Origin: Fragilariopsis cylindrus CCMP1102
Taxonomy: Eukaryota > Bacillariophyta > Bacillariophyceae > Bacillariales > Bacillariaceae
Reading direction: 5' to 3'
NCBI GenBank assembly: GCA_900095095.1
Contig: FMBT01000330.1
Location: 280,297-344,296, forward strand
DNA length: 64,000 nt
Part shown: one piece after another, positions 29,276-40,586 of the stretch
Position numbering within the stretch: position 1 is the first letter of the stretch
Layout of the letters: each line of letters starts with the position of its first letter
Translations under genes and position numbers: made by a program
The notes under the pieces: generated by a model
The model's database searches: none
Told to the model about the DNA's origin: nothing
What the model saw: only the letters and a program-made list of their open reading frames with translations

Positions 29276-30481
29276 TGTCTCAGTCGGAACATTTGAGGGC
29301 ATTTTACTTGGTTCAAGACTTGGAGCAGAACTTGGGTCAAGACTTGGAGCAGAACTTGGGCTAGTACTGGTTGCTACTGGATCCTGACTAGAACTAGGTA
29401 CATCACTTGGTGTGCTGCTCGGATCAAAACTAGGAGAAGAGCTGGGTAATCCACTTGGTGCGCCACTAGGAATTGAACTAGCCAAATCACTAGGTACCTC
29501 ACTAGGAATGAAACTTGGTTCGCCACTCGGATCAAAACTAGGAGCAGAACTAGGTACATCACTTGGTGTGCCACTTGGATCGAAACTAGGAGAGGAGCTG
29601 GTTACACCACTTGGTGAAAAACTTGGAATTACACTGGGGATGAAACTTGGTGCAGAACTTGCTGGGATAGCTGGTGATATGCTAGGACTAGAAGTTGGAC
29701 TTGATGTTGGTGTAGAGGTGGGAGTTGACGTTGGTAAATCAGTTATTTTACACTTACTTTTGCATGTTGCTGGACAAAAGAATCTTAATTTTTTATCAGC
29801 ACCAGGTTGGACCTTTTCACATCTCTTGTTTGGTTTTCCCGCAACATATGAATCACATGTTCGGTTTGCATCACCTTCAAATCGGAATGATTCCAAATTT
29901 GTACATGCACCACGTTTTACTGTTGGTGATGATGTTGGTGAATCAGTTTCTTTACATTTTTTCTTGCAGGTTGATGGACAAAAGAATTTTACTTTTTTAT
30001 CAGTACCAGGTTGTTTCTTGTCACATCTCTTTTTTGTTTGTTTTTCTGCAACATATGAATCACATGTTTTGGTTTCATCACCTTCAAATCGGAATGAATC
30101 CAAATTTTCACATGCTTTACGTTTAACTGCTGGTGAAGATGTTGGTGAATCAGTTTTTTTACACCCACTCTTGCATGTTGCTGGACAAAAGAACTTAAGT
30201 TTGATGTCGGTACCAAGTATTTTCTTTTTACATCTCTTGTTGGGTTTTTCTGCAACAAACAAATCACATGTTTTGGTTGCATCGCCTTCAAATCGGAATG
30301 AATCCAAATTTTCACATTTACCACGAAGCTTACGTTGTGCACCGAATAAACGAGCAGCAGCTTTAGTAGCTACCGTAGCTGCTGTAGTAGCTACCGCAGG
30401 ACCTGCCGTAGGTACTGCATTAGCTGCGTTAACGAGGAGGGTGACAAGGAAGGCGCTGATATACGCAAAAGAAAGCTTCAT
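29228..30481 (-). CDS. Secreted protein with three ShK-like Cys domains and a Pro/Ser stalk
   Basis: About 417 residues from ATG 30481; an open frame further upstream lacks support. The signal peptide is MKLSFAYISAFLVTLLVNAANA. Three repeats of about 60 residues follow (about 53-105, 115-170, 180-235). Each has six Cys in the pattern C-E-N-L-x-S-F-R-F-E-G, T-C-D, R-C, F-C-P-x-T-C and K-C, resembling ShK-toxin-type (ShKT) disulfide modules in non-toxin proteins. TDSPTSSPxVKR linkers join them. The remainder is a Ser/Pro stalk built of PSSxPSxxPS units, as in diatom cell-surface proteins. It is likely extracellular or wall-associated. The C-terminus runs into the tandem module array, where the true 3' end is uncertain. 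Confidence 0.7.
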   Translation of the reverse strand: MKLSFAYISAFLVTLLVNAANAVPTAGPAVATTAATVATKAAARLFGAQRKLRGKCENLDSFRFEGDATKTCDLFVAEKPNKRCKKKILGTDIKLKFFCPATCKSGCKKTDSPTSSPAVKRKACENLDSFRFEGDETKTCDSYVAEKQTKKRCDKKQPGTDKKVKFFCPSTCKKKCKETDSPTSSPTVKRGACTNLESFRFEGDANRTCDSYVAGKPNKRCEKVQPGADKKLRFFCPATCKSKCKITDLPTSTPTSTPTSSPTSSPSISPAIPASSAPSFIPSVIPSFSPSGVTSSSPSFDPSGTPSDVPSSAPSFDPSGEPSFIPSEVPSDLASSIPSGAPSGLPSSSPSFDPSSTPSDVPSSSQDPVATSTSPSSAPSLDPSSAPSLEPSKMPSNVPTETPSLVLHFCCSSTNCY

Positions 30482-31971
30482 AATGACAACTTCTTTTATA
30501 GTGTTATAGGAACACAGAAGATGGAAGATGAGGAAGAATTGAATTGAACAATAACGTGAGAAAAATATTTGCACAATACAAACGTTGATCTTTAAAAAAT
30601 ATTGGTGTCTGATTGATCTTGTAGCGGTACTATTATTATATTTCATTTGTTGTTGTTGCTGCAACTGTTGAAGACCCATACATTTCCTATCCATGATGAT
30701 TGATATTATTTGACTTGAACGCAACATCACTTTACTATTCGACGACAACCACGACCACGACCACCACCACGATAGAAGCTTCGGTGTACAACAACATGAC
30801 AAACAAGACAACAGAGCAACAAAGCAACAAAGCAGCAGCACAATAGTGCTTACATTTTTCTGTTCTCGATTATCTTTTCTTTTGGAACTGAACTGTCTTT
30901 AAATTCAAGATAGAATTTAAAAAAAAAATTGAGCTTTTTAAAATAAAAAAAATACCGTTTCTTCTGGTAGAGAGTGCGCCAAATTCGTCCTGTGATTAGA
31001 TCAATAGAAGATTTGATATGGTTGATTTTATAAAAAAATTGACAGATCTGCTTCACCAACAGTCCCTGCTTAGTAATAAATGATATTTTGGCTTCAAAAA
31101 GAGGACTTTGAACCAGAAGAACAGCGCAGCAGTAGTAGTTGAGATGGTTGTTCGAATGCATGTGGTTTTGTTTATTTTCATTTAATGGAAGTGGTCTAAA
31201 ATTGAGCCACCATGATCAAAGTCAATTGGGACGTAAAAAAATAGTAATGAAATAATAAAGTTTACGATGGAAAAAGAAAAACACCACTCTCCGTGCTTTT
31301 GCACACGTTAAAATATTATCGCGCTTATGACAATGTGCGCTCGCTGGAGGAAGTATTATCTAGTGAGAGATAAAGTGAGCTTTTTGAAGATTTAAAAAGT
31401 ACTCTGTTATTTTCTAGTGAAAGATATTATTTATCTCTGTACTATTTCTCAATTGATTTGCAGCCTGCGTATTAACAGTAGTCGTCGAACTCATATCGGT
31501 CATGTTCTGTTATCGTACTCGGATCTTTCTTACACCACCAGCTATTTCATCGCGCTTCAATGGGCTTGTGCCCGCTGCGTGTTTCATCGCGCTTCAATGG
31601 GCATAAGTGGGTTCACAACTTGGTTCAAGTTGGATTGAAAATGATAAAATCCTTCTTTCAATAAATACTATCAATAGGTCCATTCGCCACCATCTTTTGA
31701 AAACCGTTGAAACATCGAACAAAAAAGGAGAACAATAATGAACACCCAATGAACAAGGACGAGTAGTGAGATGAGATGGTAATTGGATATCAGTTGATAT
31801 GCAATATGCATATAAGAGAGGGATCAAGACCTCAATAAAAGCCGCTGGAAAGTTTACTAGACTGTAACAATCTAATCTGTGGTTGATTTGACTCGACTCG
31901 ACTACTTTTCCTTCGCAGTAACGCAGCATTCCGCCATCGACGACTCCTCGTATTTTCCCGTGACAAACAAT
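30482..31971. other. Intergenic, no supported gene
   Basis: AT-rich. An open frame at 30850-31161 (minus) has poor composition and no ATG-supported domain. A 21-base direct repeat, starting TTTCATCGCGCTTC, occurs at 31545-31565 and 31582-31602. Confidence 0.5.
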
Positions 31972-32202
31972 ATGAAAACAATGACATACTCAAAGGAAGA
32001 AAAAGAAGAACAACAGCAACAAGGATCGGCGTCTGGGAAATTTAGATCGAAATGGAGAATTTTATCCTCTTCTATTGCAATAACGGCGGTCAGCAGCAGC
32101 ATAGTAGTGATTATGATTATAATTGCTGCTGCAGTTTCTTCTTCTTCTAGTAGTAGTAGTAGTAGTAGCTCCTTGGCAAGAACTTATCCTTCTCGACAGT
32201 AA
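31972..32202 (+). CDS. Small hypothetical membrane protein
   Basis: 76 residues from ATG 31972. A charged Glu/Gln-rich N-terminus is followed by a basic patch (KFRSKWRI), one transmembrane segment (IAITAVSSSIVVIMIIIAAAV) and a poly-Ser run. The topology resembles a type II membrane protein N-terminus, so it could be the first exon of a longer gene, but no donor was convincing. Confidence 0.3.
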   Translation: MKTMTYSKEEKEEQQQQGSASGKFRSKWRILSSSIAITAVSSSIVVIMIIIAAAVSSSSSSSSSSSSLARTYPSRQ

Positions 32203-32378
32203 ATAAAATGATAGTACTTCGTTCATAGCTATCATAATTAAATCATAAACAACACCAGTTACTTATTACTTGTTACCTTTTTCCACGATATCGTACTAGT
32301 ATTCAATATTCCTTTTTAGCCCCCCCTTCTATTTTAAGTTCTATTTCAAAATTGTGCTACAATTTATTCTGGTCGGGT

Positions 32379-33889
32379 TCACGACACTTTTGATCTATTG
32401 TAAGTTGTACGCGTCATCCATCCTATCCAGCGAAATAACCGTTGACTAAACCGTCTTGAGGTGAAATTTTCAACGCACTGTGGATACGAGTCTTCTACAA
32501 TTTGTTCCATGGATGAATACCAACTCCACCTTTCGGTTTCCTTCCGACAGGCTATCGAAAATTTCCTAAGAGGAACTATCATTCTGTAGGGCTCGATACG
32601 ATCCACAAATGCCATCACATCTCCAGTAGGAACCAAATATCCAGTTTAGTATCATCAATCAAATCGATGGGCCCACCAGCTTTTGCCGCTACGACCGGAA
32701 CACCACTGGCCATACTTTCTAAGACCACAAATCCGAGTGTCTCTGAATCACTCGGCATTACAAATACGTCACCCGATGCAAATGCTTGACTTAATTCGAG
32801 TCCATCTAATCGTCCTAGGAAGATCGTATCTGTCCCTGAAAGTAATTTTTGAGAAAATCTTCTTCGGGTCCACTCCCTACAATACATAATCGAGTAGTGC
32901 GTGTCCTAATAGTATCATCATTTACTACTGTATGGTCATGCCGACGACGACGATAATTTCTTCCAAAATCCTTTTAGATCCTTCAGACGTTTTTCCCTGC
33001 CCAAACGACCAATATGTACGAGTAAGAAATCGTCTGGATGGTTGTTACTCATTCGATTTCTCATTGCATCATCTTGTATTTCGGATGAAATTTGATCGTG
33101 TCTACACCCTTTTTCCAAACTTGCAACAGTTCACTGTCACTACTATAGTAGTACTACTACTGGAATGTTCCTGAAATTCTGCAGCTATTTGAGGGCTTGT
33201 CACCAATGTCAAATCAGCAAATAATGTAAGCTGAAATTGTCCACCAAGCCAATACTTCGGCAAATTGGAAAATGGATAAAAAAATAGGACGTGTGTAAAT
33301 TGGTATATGAGTATGATAACTCATTAACAATGGGATCTGATATATCTGGCTCGCCAAAATAGCAGGAACTAGTAAGAATCCTGGTGAAGAACATGTATCA
33401 AATCAACTCGATTTTCCCAACTAGTGGTAAACGGCCATAGGACTCGAAATGTTTTAGGGTAGCATCGAAGGAAAGTGTCAGACTTTTGTATTGGGTGGTA
33501 CGAAAGCCGATGGTATAATGTATCGGTATTTGTCCTCAAAACAGCTGGTGGTGGATTGGGATGAACACGTCTGCTGTCACCAGTTGTAGTTGATGAGTCT
33601 CATGATGATGATCACTGAGATGCTGTAATAGCAATCGAAAACGGCTAGCCTGACCACTCATGTATGTGATAGGAGATGGCTCACAGAGAACACATACTTT
33701 AAAGATTTTTTTGTCATCGTCAACGTCAACGTCAACGTCAGCGGAGGAATACATCATGTATGCAAAACAAGCAATGAGTATGACGAACACAATATGCAAT
33801 GAAAATCTTACACGCATTATTGTTGGCACCTTCAGAGTTCTGACTGCTGATGATGCTTGCTTATCTATGTCGATGGAGGAATCGTTCAC
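32379..33889 (-). pseudogene. SQD2: Sulfoquinovosyltransferase (SQD2)-like GT4 glycosyltransferase, frame broken
   Basis: SQD2 transfers sulfoquinovose from UDP-sulfoquinovose to diacylglycerol to make plastid sulfolipid. The N-terminal part (33889-33536; likely start Met at 33817) has a transmembrane segment and the GT4 entry motif VCVLCEPSPITYMSGQASRF. A middle part near 32950-33118 carries the ADLTLVTS-type region and IGRLGREKRLKDLKGF. The C-terminal part (32887-32615) has the donor-binding signature FASGDVFVMPSDSETLGFVV then MASGVPVVAAKAGG. The end (32636-32379) has ACRKETERWSWYSSMEQIVE. Several frame changes separate these parts, and the acceptor-binding middle is scrambled. It may be error-laden or intron-rich rather than dead. 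Another plastid GT4 sugar transferase is possible. Confidence 0.6.
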
Positions 33890-33902
33890 AACCCCATGTT
33901 AA

Positions 33903-34555
33903 TAGATCTTTTGTCGTCGGTATTAGTATAGAAGTGCGAAGTGTAATCCACAATCCGCCACAATCCACAATCCACATTCAACATCCACATCCACAACGAA
34001 GAAAAGTCGTTCAGACATGGATAAATTTAAACAACATTTGTGACCTCATTTTTCAAACGTGGCTTTTCGAGAAAAAAATTGGATGCAATAATATAGTCGA
34101 ATAATTAACAATAGACAAAGTAGAAATTATGGAAACTATCTATTCTGTGGATTTGACCAGGGAGAAAAAGATGGAGAGCTAACTCATTGTACAGTATAGA
34201 AATGATAAACTAGGTGAGCTCTCTTGACAGGGATTCTTTCACCCCTGTTCTACATGAAGTCTAATACGAGTACCAGCGGCCGGCCATAGTAAAATACATA
34301 TTGTTCGTATAAATAATATAAATATATGACCACCACAACAACATTATGCTTCCCTGAGTTGGTTAGTTGATGGTTTCAATTTTTAGAGATCAGCGTCAAT
34401 ACTTCCATCACCGTAACAAGTGGTCATTCTTGCTATGTAACCCGTCACACGTGCTGCATGGCCAGCCCACCACCTCAGACTCAGCGGTTCCGACAATATT
34501 TTTGTTCTCGTCTGTATACGTCATAGTATGAAGATTGTCCTTACGTCCATGCTAA
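33903..34555. other. Intergenic, no gene seen
   Basis: Contains a short imperfect CAATCCACA/CATCCACA repeat near 33950-34000 and otherwise nothing recognisable. Confidence 0.5.
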
Positions 34556-35440
34556 TTATTCCCACCCGGAGAGAAAACATGGATAGGAGTATTCACAAAA
34601 AAAGGACGGACCACTGTTCAAGTCATCTAGTGCAAAATATGGGACTTCTAGTACATCATCATACTTGCAATCGAGGCGAGAGAAGTAGTCATAAAATTTA
34701 ACATTTAAGCAAAGATTGTCATACTGATTGTCGTCACAGAATGCCACATTTGTGCCCCAAGGCAATGTTTGCTGACAGTCATCACATTAATGATCACCCT
34801 ACATACTGTTCATGTTGTAGCAGTATTAGAATGAACCGAGCGGGAAGGCATTAAGAATTGGTAGCGGAGAACTGTAGCAATAGCCATCCGGGTTGTACAT
34901 ATTAGACAGATATGTAATTTCTGAGACTGTAGAACACCCATCAGAATCGACCCGACCGTACGAATCCTTCCCTATGTGTTGGAACGATCAAAATTGCTTC
35001 CAGGTTGTGGTAAGTAGTACTCATACAGGCTGGTTGATCAAACAATGATACGCAGTTGAGTCTGGCTAGCCTTTATCCTCGTTGATAAATTCAAAGTACA
35101 AAAATTTAGAACCGGATCCATCGTTTCCGACATGTCTGTTACCTGTAGTATCCGGGACACAGGTTGTTTGATCTTCCGGGACCATATCTAGATCAGGAAA
35201 TGGCATAAACTTGAAACCAACCCCAGGTTCATGGTTAAACGAAGGGTCTAATGGCTTGGCGTAAACATAGAACGAGTGAAATTTCCATGTGGTGCCGAAT
35301 CCATTTTCCTTATATGGATGTCCAGCCTCGTCGAGAGGTATATTATATTGCGGCTCGGGTTGGGTATAAAACTCAATGCTAGTACCAGTGCAGTAATTTT
35401 CACAGAAAAGTTGGGCTACTCCTACAAAACGATCCCTCAA
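34556..35440 (-). pseudogene. Hypothetical Cys- and Tyr-rich protein, frame broken
   Basis: Not recognised. An intact-looking part at 35066-35440 (about 120 residues) has paired Cys (LFCENYC), many aromatic residues and a Pro-rich middle. A second part at 34556-34765 has six Cys and several acidic residues (NVAFCDDNQYDNLC, FFCEYSYPCF). Between them, alternating frames also look coding, including VDSDGCSTVSEITYLSNMY near 34870-34930, so one gene with two or three frame breaks or small introns is likely. The style suggests an extracellular disulfide-bonded protein, but no signal peptide is in an open frame upstream. Confidence 0.35.
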
Positions 35441-35658
35441 TGCGTTTGTAGACTATCACTTCCCATTTAGTAGCTTGAAGTACAGCTCCCCATCCAACGA
35501 CTTAATCAAGAAAAGAATGTTGTCTGGAAAATGACTTGGCTAAATTATTTGTTTACCATTCTAGAAAGAATAAGGAACAATTCCAGCATATGCACTTCAC
35601 AAAGGTACAATATCCTATACTTCTTAATACTACTATATTACTCTAATATCTATTTGTT

Positions 35659-37519
35659 CTAGTCCATCAAATTACTTTTTGGATGAGATGAAAAAATACA
35701 TACAGGATCGCCCCTCTTCTCGCCTTCCCAGTGATAAAAGCCTTTTCCTGTTTTCCTTCCTAGGTTTCCAGCTTCTATATTCGCTTGAAGACAGGCAGGA
35801 ATGAAAAAGTCAGATTCGTCGGGGTATTTTTCCATCCATCCACTAACGATAAAATAACAAGTATCGAGTCCGATGTAGTCGGCTAGATGCAATGGACCCA
35901 CTATAGTATTTCAAAAAAGAAAAGAAAAAAATGAGAAAATTGGATCATCAACCATACCGTTAAAGACATCGCTCACAAAACAAGCAAACAAGATAACTTA
36001 CTCGGGTGACCGCATCCTAACTTCATCGCAACATCTATATCTTTGACGCTAGCATCCTTACGATCAATGAGGGACATCGATTGCATCAACATTGGTACTA
36101 AGATACGATTGACGATAAAACCTATCCGATTGGCAAAAGAGATAGAGGGAGGAAAGAAAAAAATAGATGGAAAACGAAATTATGATTGGAGATTCAGGCA
36201 AGATACCGATTCCGTGCCACTCATTTATTCCCCTCTATATATTATCTTTATTTATTGGAGGAACGTGCCTGGTGTGTCCCCGCATAGTACCGAAACTTTG
36301 CCGATTTCTTCTACCCATTTTAGACCCTTCTCCAGAACGATAGGATCTGTATCATCCGTTTTAATGACCTCTACTACTTTCATGAGCTATTATGTAGTTT
36401 TATTAGGAACAAAACAACAAGATATCAACAAATTAGTAACTCTCTACACAGTTATTTTCCAGGTTTCTGTGTAATAACTTCCTTTCTTTTTTGTAGCTGT
36501 AAAATGTATTTACCTGAACGGGATTGAAAAAATGAACCCCTAAAAATCTATCCGGTCGTCCACTAAAAGCTGCCATTTCTACCGTTCATCAAATAATAAT
36601 AATGAAGATCGTGGTTCATTAGTTAATGATAAGATTACCCAATAGTAGCATATCCAAAATTAGAACGAGGATGTTTAAAATAGAAACAAAAGAACAATTC
36701 CTTAGTATCATAAATATAGAAATGGCAGCGCCGCATGTACCAACCAGCAGAATTGTTTTCAGCACCAAATGCGTACAATGTATGCAAAGAATAATTTTCA
36801 ATATATGTACATACACTTTATTCCATATTTATATACATACGTACCACTAATAGATAAAGAAGACGTATTGGATGCAAATATTGTTTCTGGTTTACAGATT
36901 TCTCCTAACGATGTATACAAATCTTTTTTAAGGTCGATATTTTCGATCACTGCCTCTACAACAAGATCGACATCTCTCAATGCATCCATATCTGTAGTGA
37001 ATTCATTCTACCCATTGCATCATTCGCAGAATCTAATGTCAACTTTCCCTTTTCGACAAGTTTATCAATCGATTTCAAGATTCGGTCGTTGCTATCATAA
37101 ATAATTAAAATGCAGTGAATTAATGATGAATCCAGTTCCGAAAGTAAAGCAAAAATCAGAGGGGGAATGTACATCTTTATTCATACCAGAAAGTAAATAC
37201 ATAACACAACACAACATAACACAACTTACCCAGAATCAAGAAATCGTTGTTCTTGTTCAAATGCAATAATTTTAGAATGTACACCTGATGTGGCAGCTAC
37301 TTGACAAATTCCATGTCCCATCAAACCTAAACCGACACAACCAATCTTATCAAATCCAGAACTATTGATGGTAGCAGTAGTTGGTGCATCATTGCTGCTA
37401 CGTCTTGTCGTTGGTGTCGAGAAATAAGAGTTCCTTCCGACAGCGACAGAAGTAGCAACAAATGCTGATGATTTTCGTCCGGCTGCGGTCGAGTTGCTAA
37501 TCAATTTCGAAGCAAACAT
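35659..37519 (-). CDS. HADH: 3-hydroxyacyl-CoA dehydrogenase, mitochondrial, six exons
   Basis: Oxidises L-3-hydroxyacyl-CoA with NAD in fatty-acid beta-oxidation. Exons: 37519-37230, 37091-36845, 36578-36514, 36386-36269, 36121-36002, 35900-35659. All junctions rejoin conserved sequence. The N-terminus is a basic Ser/Arg presequence, consistent with mitochondrial import. The Rossmann motif is [16 protein letters not shown]. Later landmarks are [28 protein letters not shown] (catalytic His), [14 protein letters not shown] and [16 protein letters not shown], then the tail [12 protein letters not shown]. The fourth intron (36268-36122) has a GC-AG boundary. A single missing base near 37010 (expected GRIEFTTDM) breaks exon 2 and is most likely a consensus error. 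Divergent from the ATP synthase d gene with 487 bases between start codons. Confidence 0.9.
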
Positions 37520-38006
37520 TGGGCTAGCTAGTCAATAAAGAGTATAAATTATATAGTATGTTTTACGATAGACTTTCTCTCGCTTCTCATATATGAAGAC
37601 AAAGTGGTAGTCTACTTTTGGTTTCAAGATTATTTTTATTCTTATTATTCACAGATTGATGTCATTCAGCACTTCAGCACAGATATTTGTTGTGTCAAAG
37701 ATTTCGGCGCGTCACGAGATCCACGAATGAGCTTTTTTCGAGAAGGGGGATTGTGGAATTTTTTTATTTGAAATTTTTGCTTTTTCATAATGCAACGCGC
37801 GATTATTTTTTTCTTTTTTTTCGCGCATGCTTGGCCACACGACGATCGCATGCATAAAGATTGAAATTACAACGCTTTACCAATATAAGAGCAACGCAAC
37901 AACAACACTGCGTTGATCGGCGATCTCTATTACGATACCTCTCATCCTTTTGCTAAGCAACACCAAGCTTACTCTCGTAAAAGCAATATAAATATTATAT
38001 ATCATC

Positions 38007-38851
38007 ATGGCGAGTCAAACATCGGCAACCGCACGACGAATTGTTCGTAATCTAGCCCATCGAAAGGTAGACTGGTACGTACCTACTTATGTTGCTTTAA
38101 TGAATGAATGAATAAATGAGGGTGTACGGTAGTGTGAGTCATAATGGTGTAGGAACGAATCGCGGCAATAATGACGAATCGTTTATCTTTCAATGGAGGA
38201 AACTTAAAACGCGTGTTTAGACACAAAGTATCCACATTACTCTTAAATTTTCTCGGTTTCTTTGATTCTAATAGTAAACCTTTTGTCCTTCTTTTTTCTT
38301 TTACCTACTGTAAACAGCGCTGAAACAAACATTCGAACATGCCACAAATTCATCGTTTAACGTAGCATTAAATTTACAAAATAATAATAATAGGAACCAC
38401 GATGTTTGGAAAGCTGCACCAATCGTTCAAATGTGAGTAAATTCCGTTCGTGGGTGCAACAGCTGATACTCAAGCTGAGAAATATTCCGCTGCACCTGGA
38501 CCGATTGATTTTAAGGCTGCCAAGGAATCGGTCCGCGACAAAGAACTGATTGATTTTATGGAAGCATTTTACAAATCAGCTGAAATTCCAGCAGAAACAC
38601 ACGTGTGGGATCAAGAAGAAAAGGATTTTAAAGTAGCTCATTTTGAACAAGTCAAAGAACAGGCTGCTGTTTATGTTGAACTTAAGGAAGATACCTTGAA
38701 GGAAATTGAATTCCTCAAGTCAACCAAAACTACCAAGGATACGACCATCCATGATCTTATGTGTAACAACCCAACCATCCATGAAGAAATTGAAGACGAA
38801 ATTGAACGTCGTGAATGGTTCAAGGATCTTGTTGGTAGCGATTCAAAATAA
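38007..38851 (+). CDS. ATP5PD: Mitochondrial ATP synthase subunit d, two exons
   Basis: Peripheral-stalk subunit of the mitochondrial F1Fo ATP synthase. Exon 1 (38007-38074) gives a short Arg-rich start and KVDW. A GT-AG intron (38075-38393) joins in phase to NHDVWKAAPIVQM. The body from about 38455 matches the family: APGPIDFKAAKESVRD, a charged coiled helix (KEIEFLKSTKT) and the terminal TIHDLMCNNPTIHEEIEDEI. Between 38432 and 38450 two small frame changes occur (segment reading SKFRS in a third frame), most likely consensus deletions since this subunit should be essential. Total about 170 residues, the usual size. Shares a short divergent promoter region with HADH. Confidence 0.75.
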
Positions 38852-40586
38852 ACACATGACTGCTCTTATTTAATTTGATACACAGCAGAAAATTATATAT
38901 TGGGTGCTTTAGATATTGATAATTGAATAAACAATACTGTTTGTTGTACGTATAAATATATAGTTACTTAAAGCATTGCAATGTTATCGTAAAAGTTGTT
39001 TTAGTGATGAGTTGTGTTGCTTTTTTAGTAGTTTCGAAGTTTGGTAACAGTAGATAATCCAAAAACACACAGAGCAACTTCTTAGTCCACTATAATAGGA
39101 AAATTGAATTGACATTGTTGTTGTTTCTGCTCCAGAATTCCATAACTGTATCATTTCATTAAATTCTATTAAAGAGCGGAGGAAAAAAGATTCTTTATTA
39201 TCGATTATGTAGAGCTACTTTTTTTGTTTTTGTTTTATTTATAAATTATTCAATACTTACTTCTTTGACTATACTCAATGAGATCCTTTGAAATAATTGA
39301 TAGCGTATGCTGTTATTGTTTTCAAATCGAAAATTGCTGATTCTTGCTTAATTTGCGAAATTCAATTCCGGGTCGTTCCTTTATAAGCATTCCAATTTTT
39401 CCTTGATTGAGATCACTTTCGAAACCACCGGAAGGAATTAGGGAGCGTTCCGAACAAATTTTATTAATGCGGTTTGTGCGATCATTGTAGTTTCCCTCCC
39501 GTTGTGTGAATGCCATTTATCATTCCGAATCGATACACGTTCAAGAGCCTTGCAACATACATGGAAATATAAACTTATCTTGGCAATTATTCAAGTCGGC
39601 AATCTCATCTATGCATGTATGGGCAAAAGAAGTCTGAATCGACCATGATGATTTATTTTGAGATCTTTAGAAGATATCATGTCGTGCACATTCAAACTAA
39701 CACAGGGAGCTTTATAAATATTATTAGACGATACTTTTTCCAAATGCGGATATTGAATTGAAAAATGCTGAATTTTACACCCAGATGATTTTTAGCAACA
39801 TCTTCGATAAGGCGTACTAATCTTCTTCGTAGTAGTAGTGGGCTGAGGAGTAGGCACAACAATGCCATCACCACTACCACTACCACCGCCATTATCATTA
39901 TCATTATCAGTGTCTGCTGCTGCTGCTGCTTTCAATTCTTCGTTTTTCAATTTCAATCTTAAACTTTTGTTTTCCAATTGTACATCTGCGACGATGGGCT
40001 ACTGGACTTTAATTCTAAGGTTTTTTGGTTTTTTTGTGTGTGACGTGTAGTAGAAGATGATGACGGATGGACAGTTGTTGTCGTTGTTGTTGCTGCTGTT
40101 GTTGCTGCTGTTGTTGTTCGTCTTCCGTAATAACGAACACAATCTCATGTATTGACCGAATATGATCGCTGTTCTTGCTGTTTCGATCATCATCATCGGC
40201 CGTCGTGGGAAGCCTCGTTATTGCAATGAATTGATACTGTATGTACTATACTTGTTCCTTGTTGTTGTTGTTGTTGTTGTCATGGCAAATACATTATGTA
40301 CATATCTATCGGATCGGATCCGTTTGTTTGATTCATCCATTATTCCCCATGTAGATCATGGATCGGATCATCCGCTCGTTGATACACCCGTTCCTCCCCC
40401 CCCCCCCCCCTTCCCCATAATACATAGATTTATAGATCATAGATCGGAAGATCATAGATCAATTCGTTGGTCATGGTTCCATCGTATCAATTCCCAGTTT
40501 TTCGAGGAGAGCCATTATACCGGCGTATCGTTATTTTATCAAATACTATGTAATCGATGATTATACCTATCTCATGTCATCTAATC
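38852..40586. other. Intergenic with weak minus-strand coding hints, no gene called
   Basis: Three minus-strand open pieces look faintly coding: 39322-39516, 39792-39977 (a charged helix ENKSLRLKLKNEELK followed by Ala/Asp/Gly repeats) and 39999-40196 (poly-Asn). They lie in different frames without clear splice sites. A low-complexity coiled-coil gene is possible. A poly-C tract lies at 40396-40410, and a CATAGATC-type repeat occurs near 40420-40460. Confidence 0.35.
40396..40410. repeat. Poly-C tract
   Basis: Fifteen consecutive C residues in an intergenic stretch. Confidence 0.9.

Noticed and set aside
30850-31161. 103-residue minus-strand open frame
   Set aside because: Composition is Phe/Lys/Ile-biased as expected from AT-rich noncoding DNA, with no domain and no neighbouring exon.
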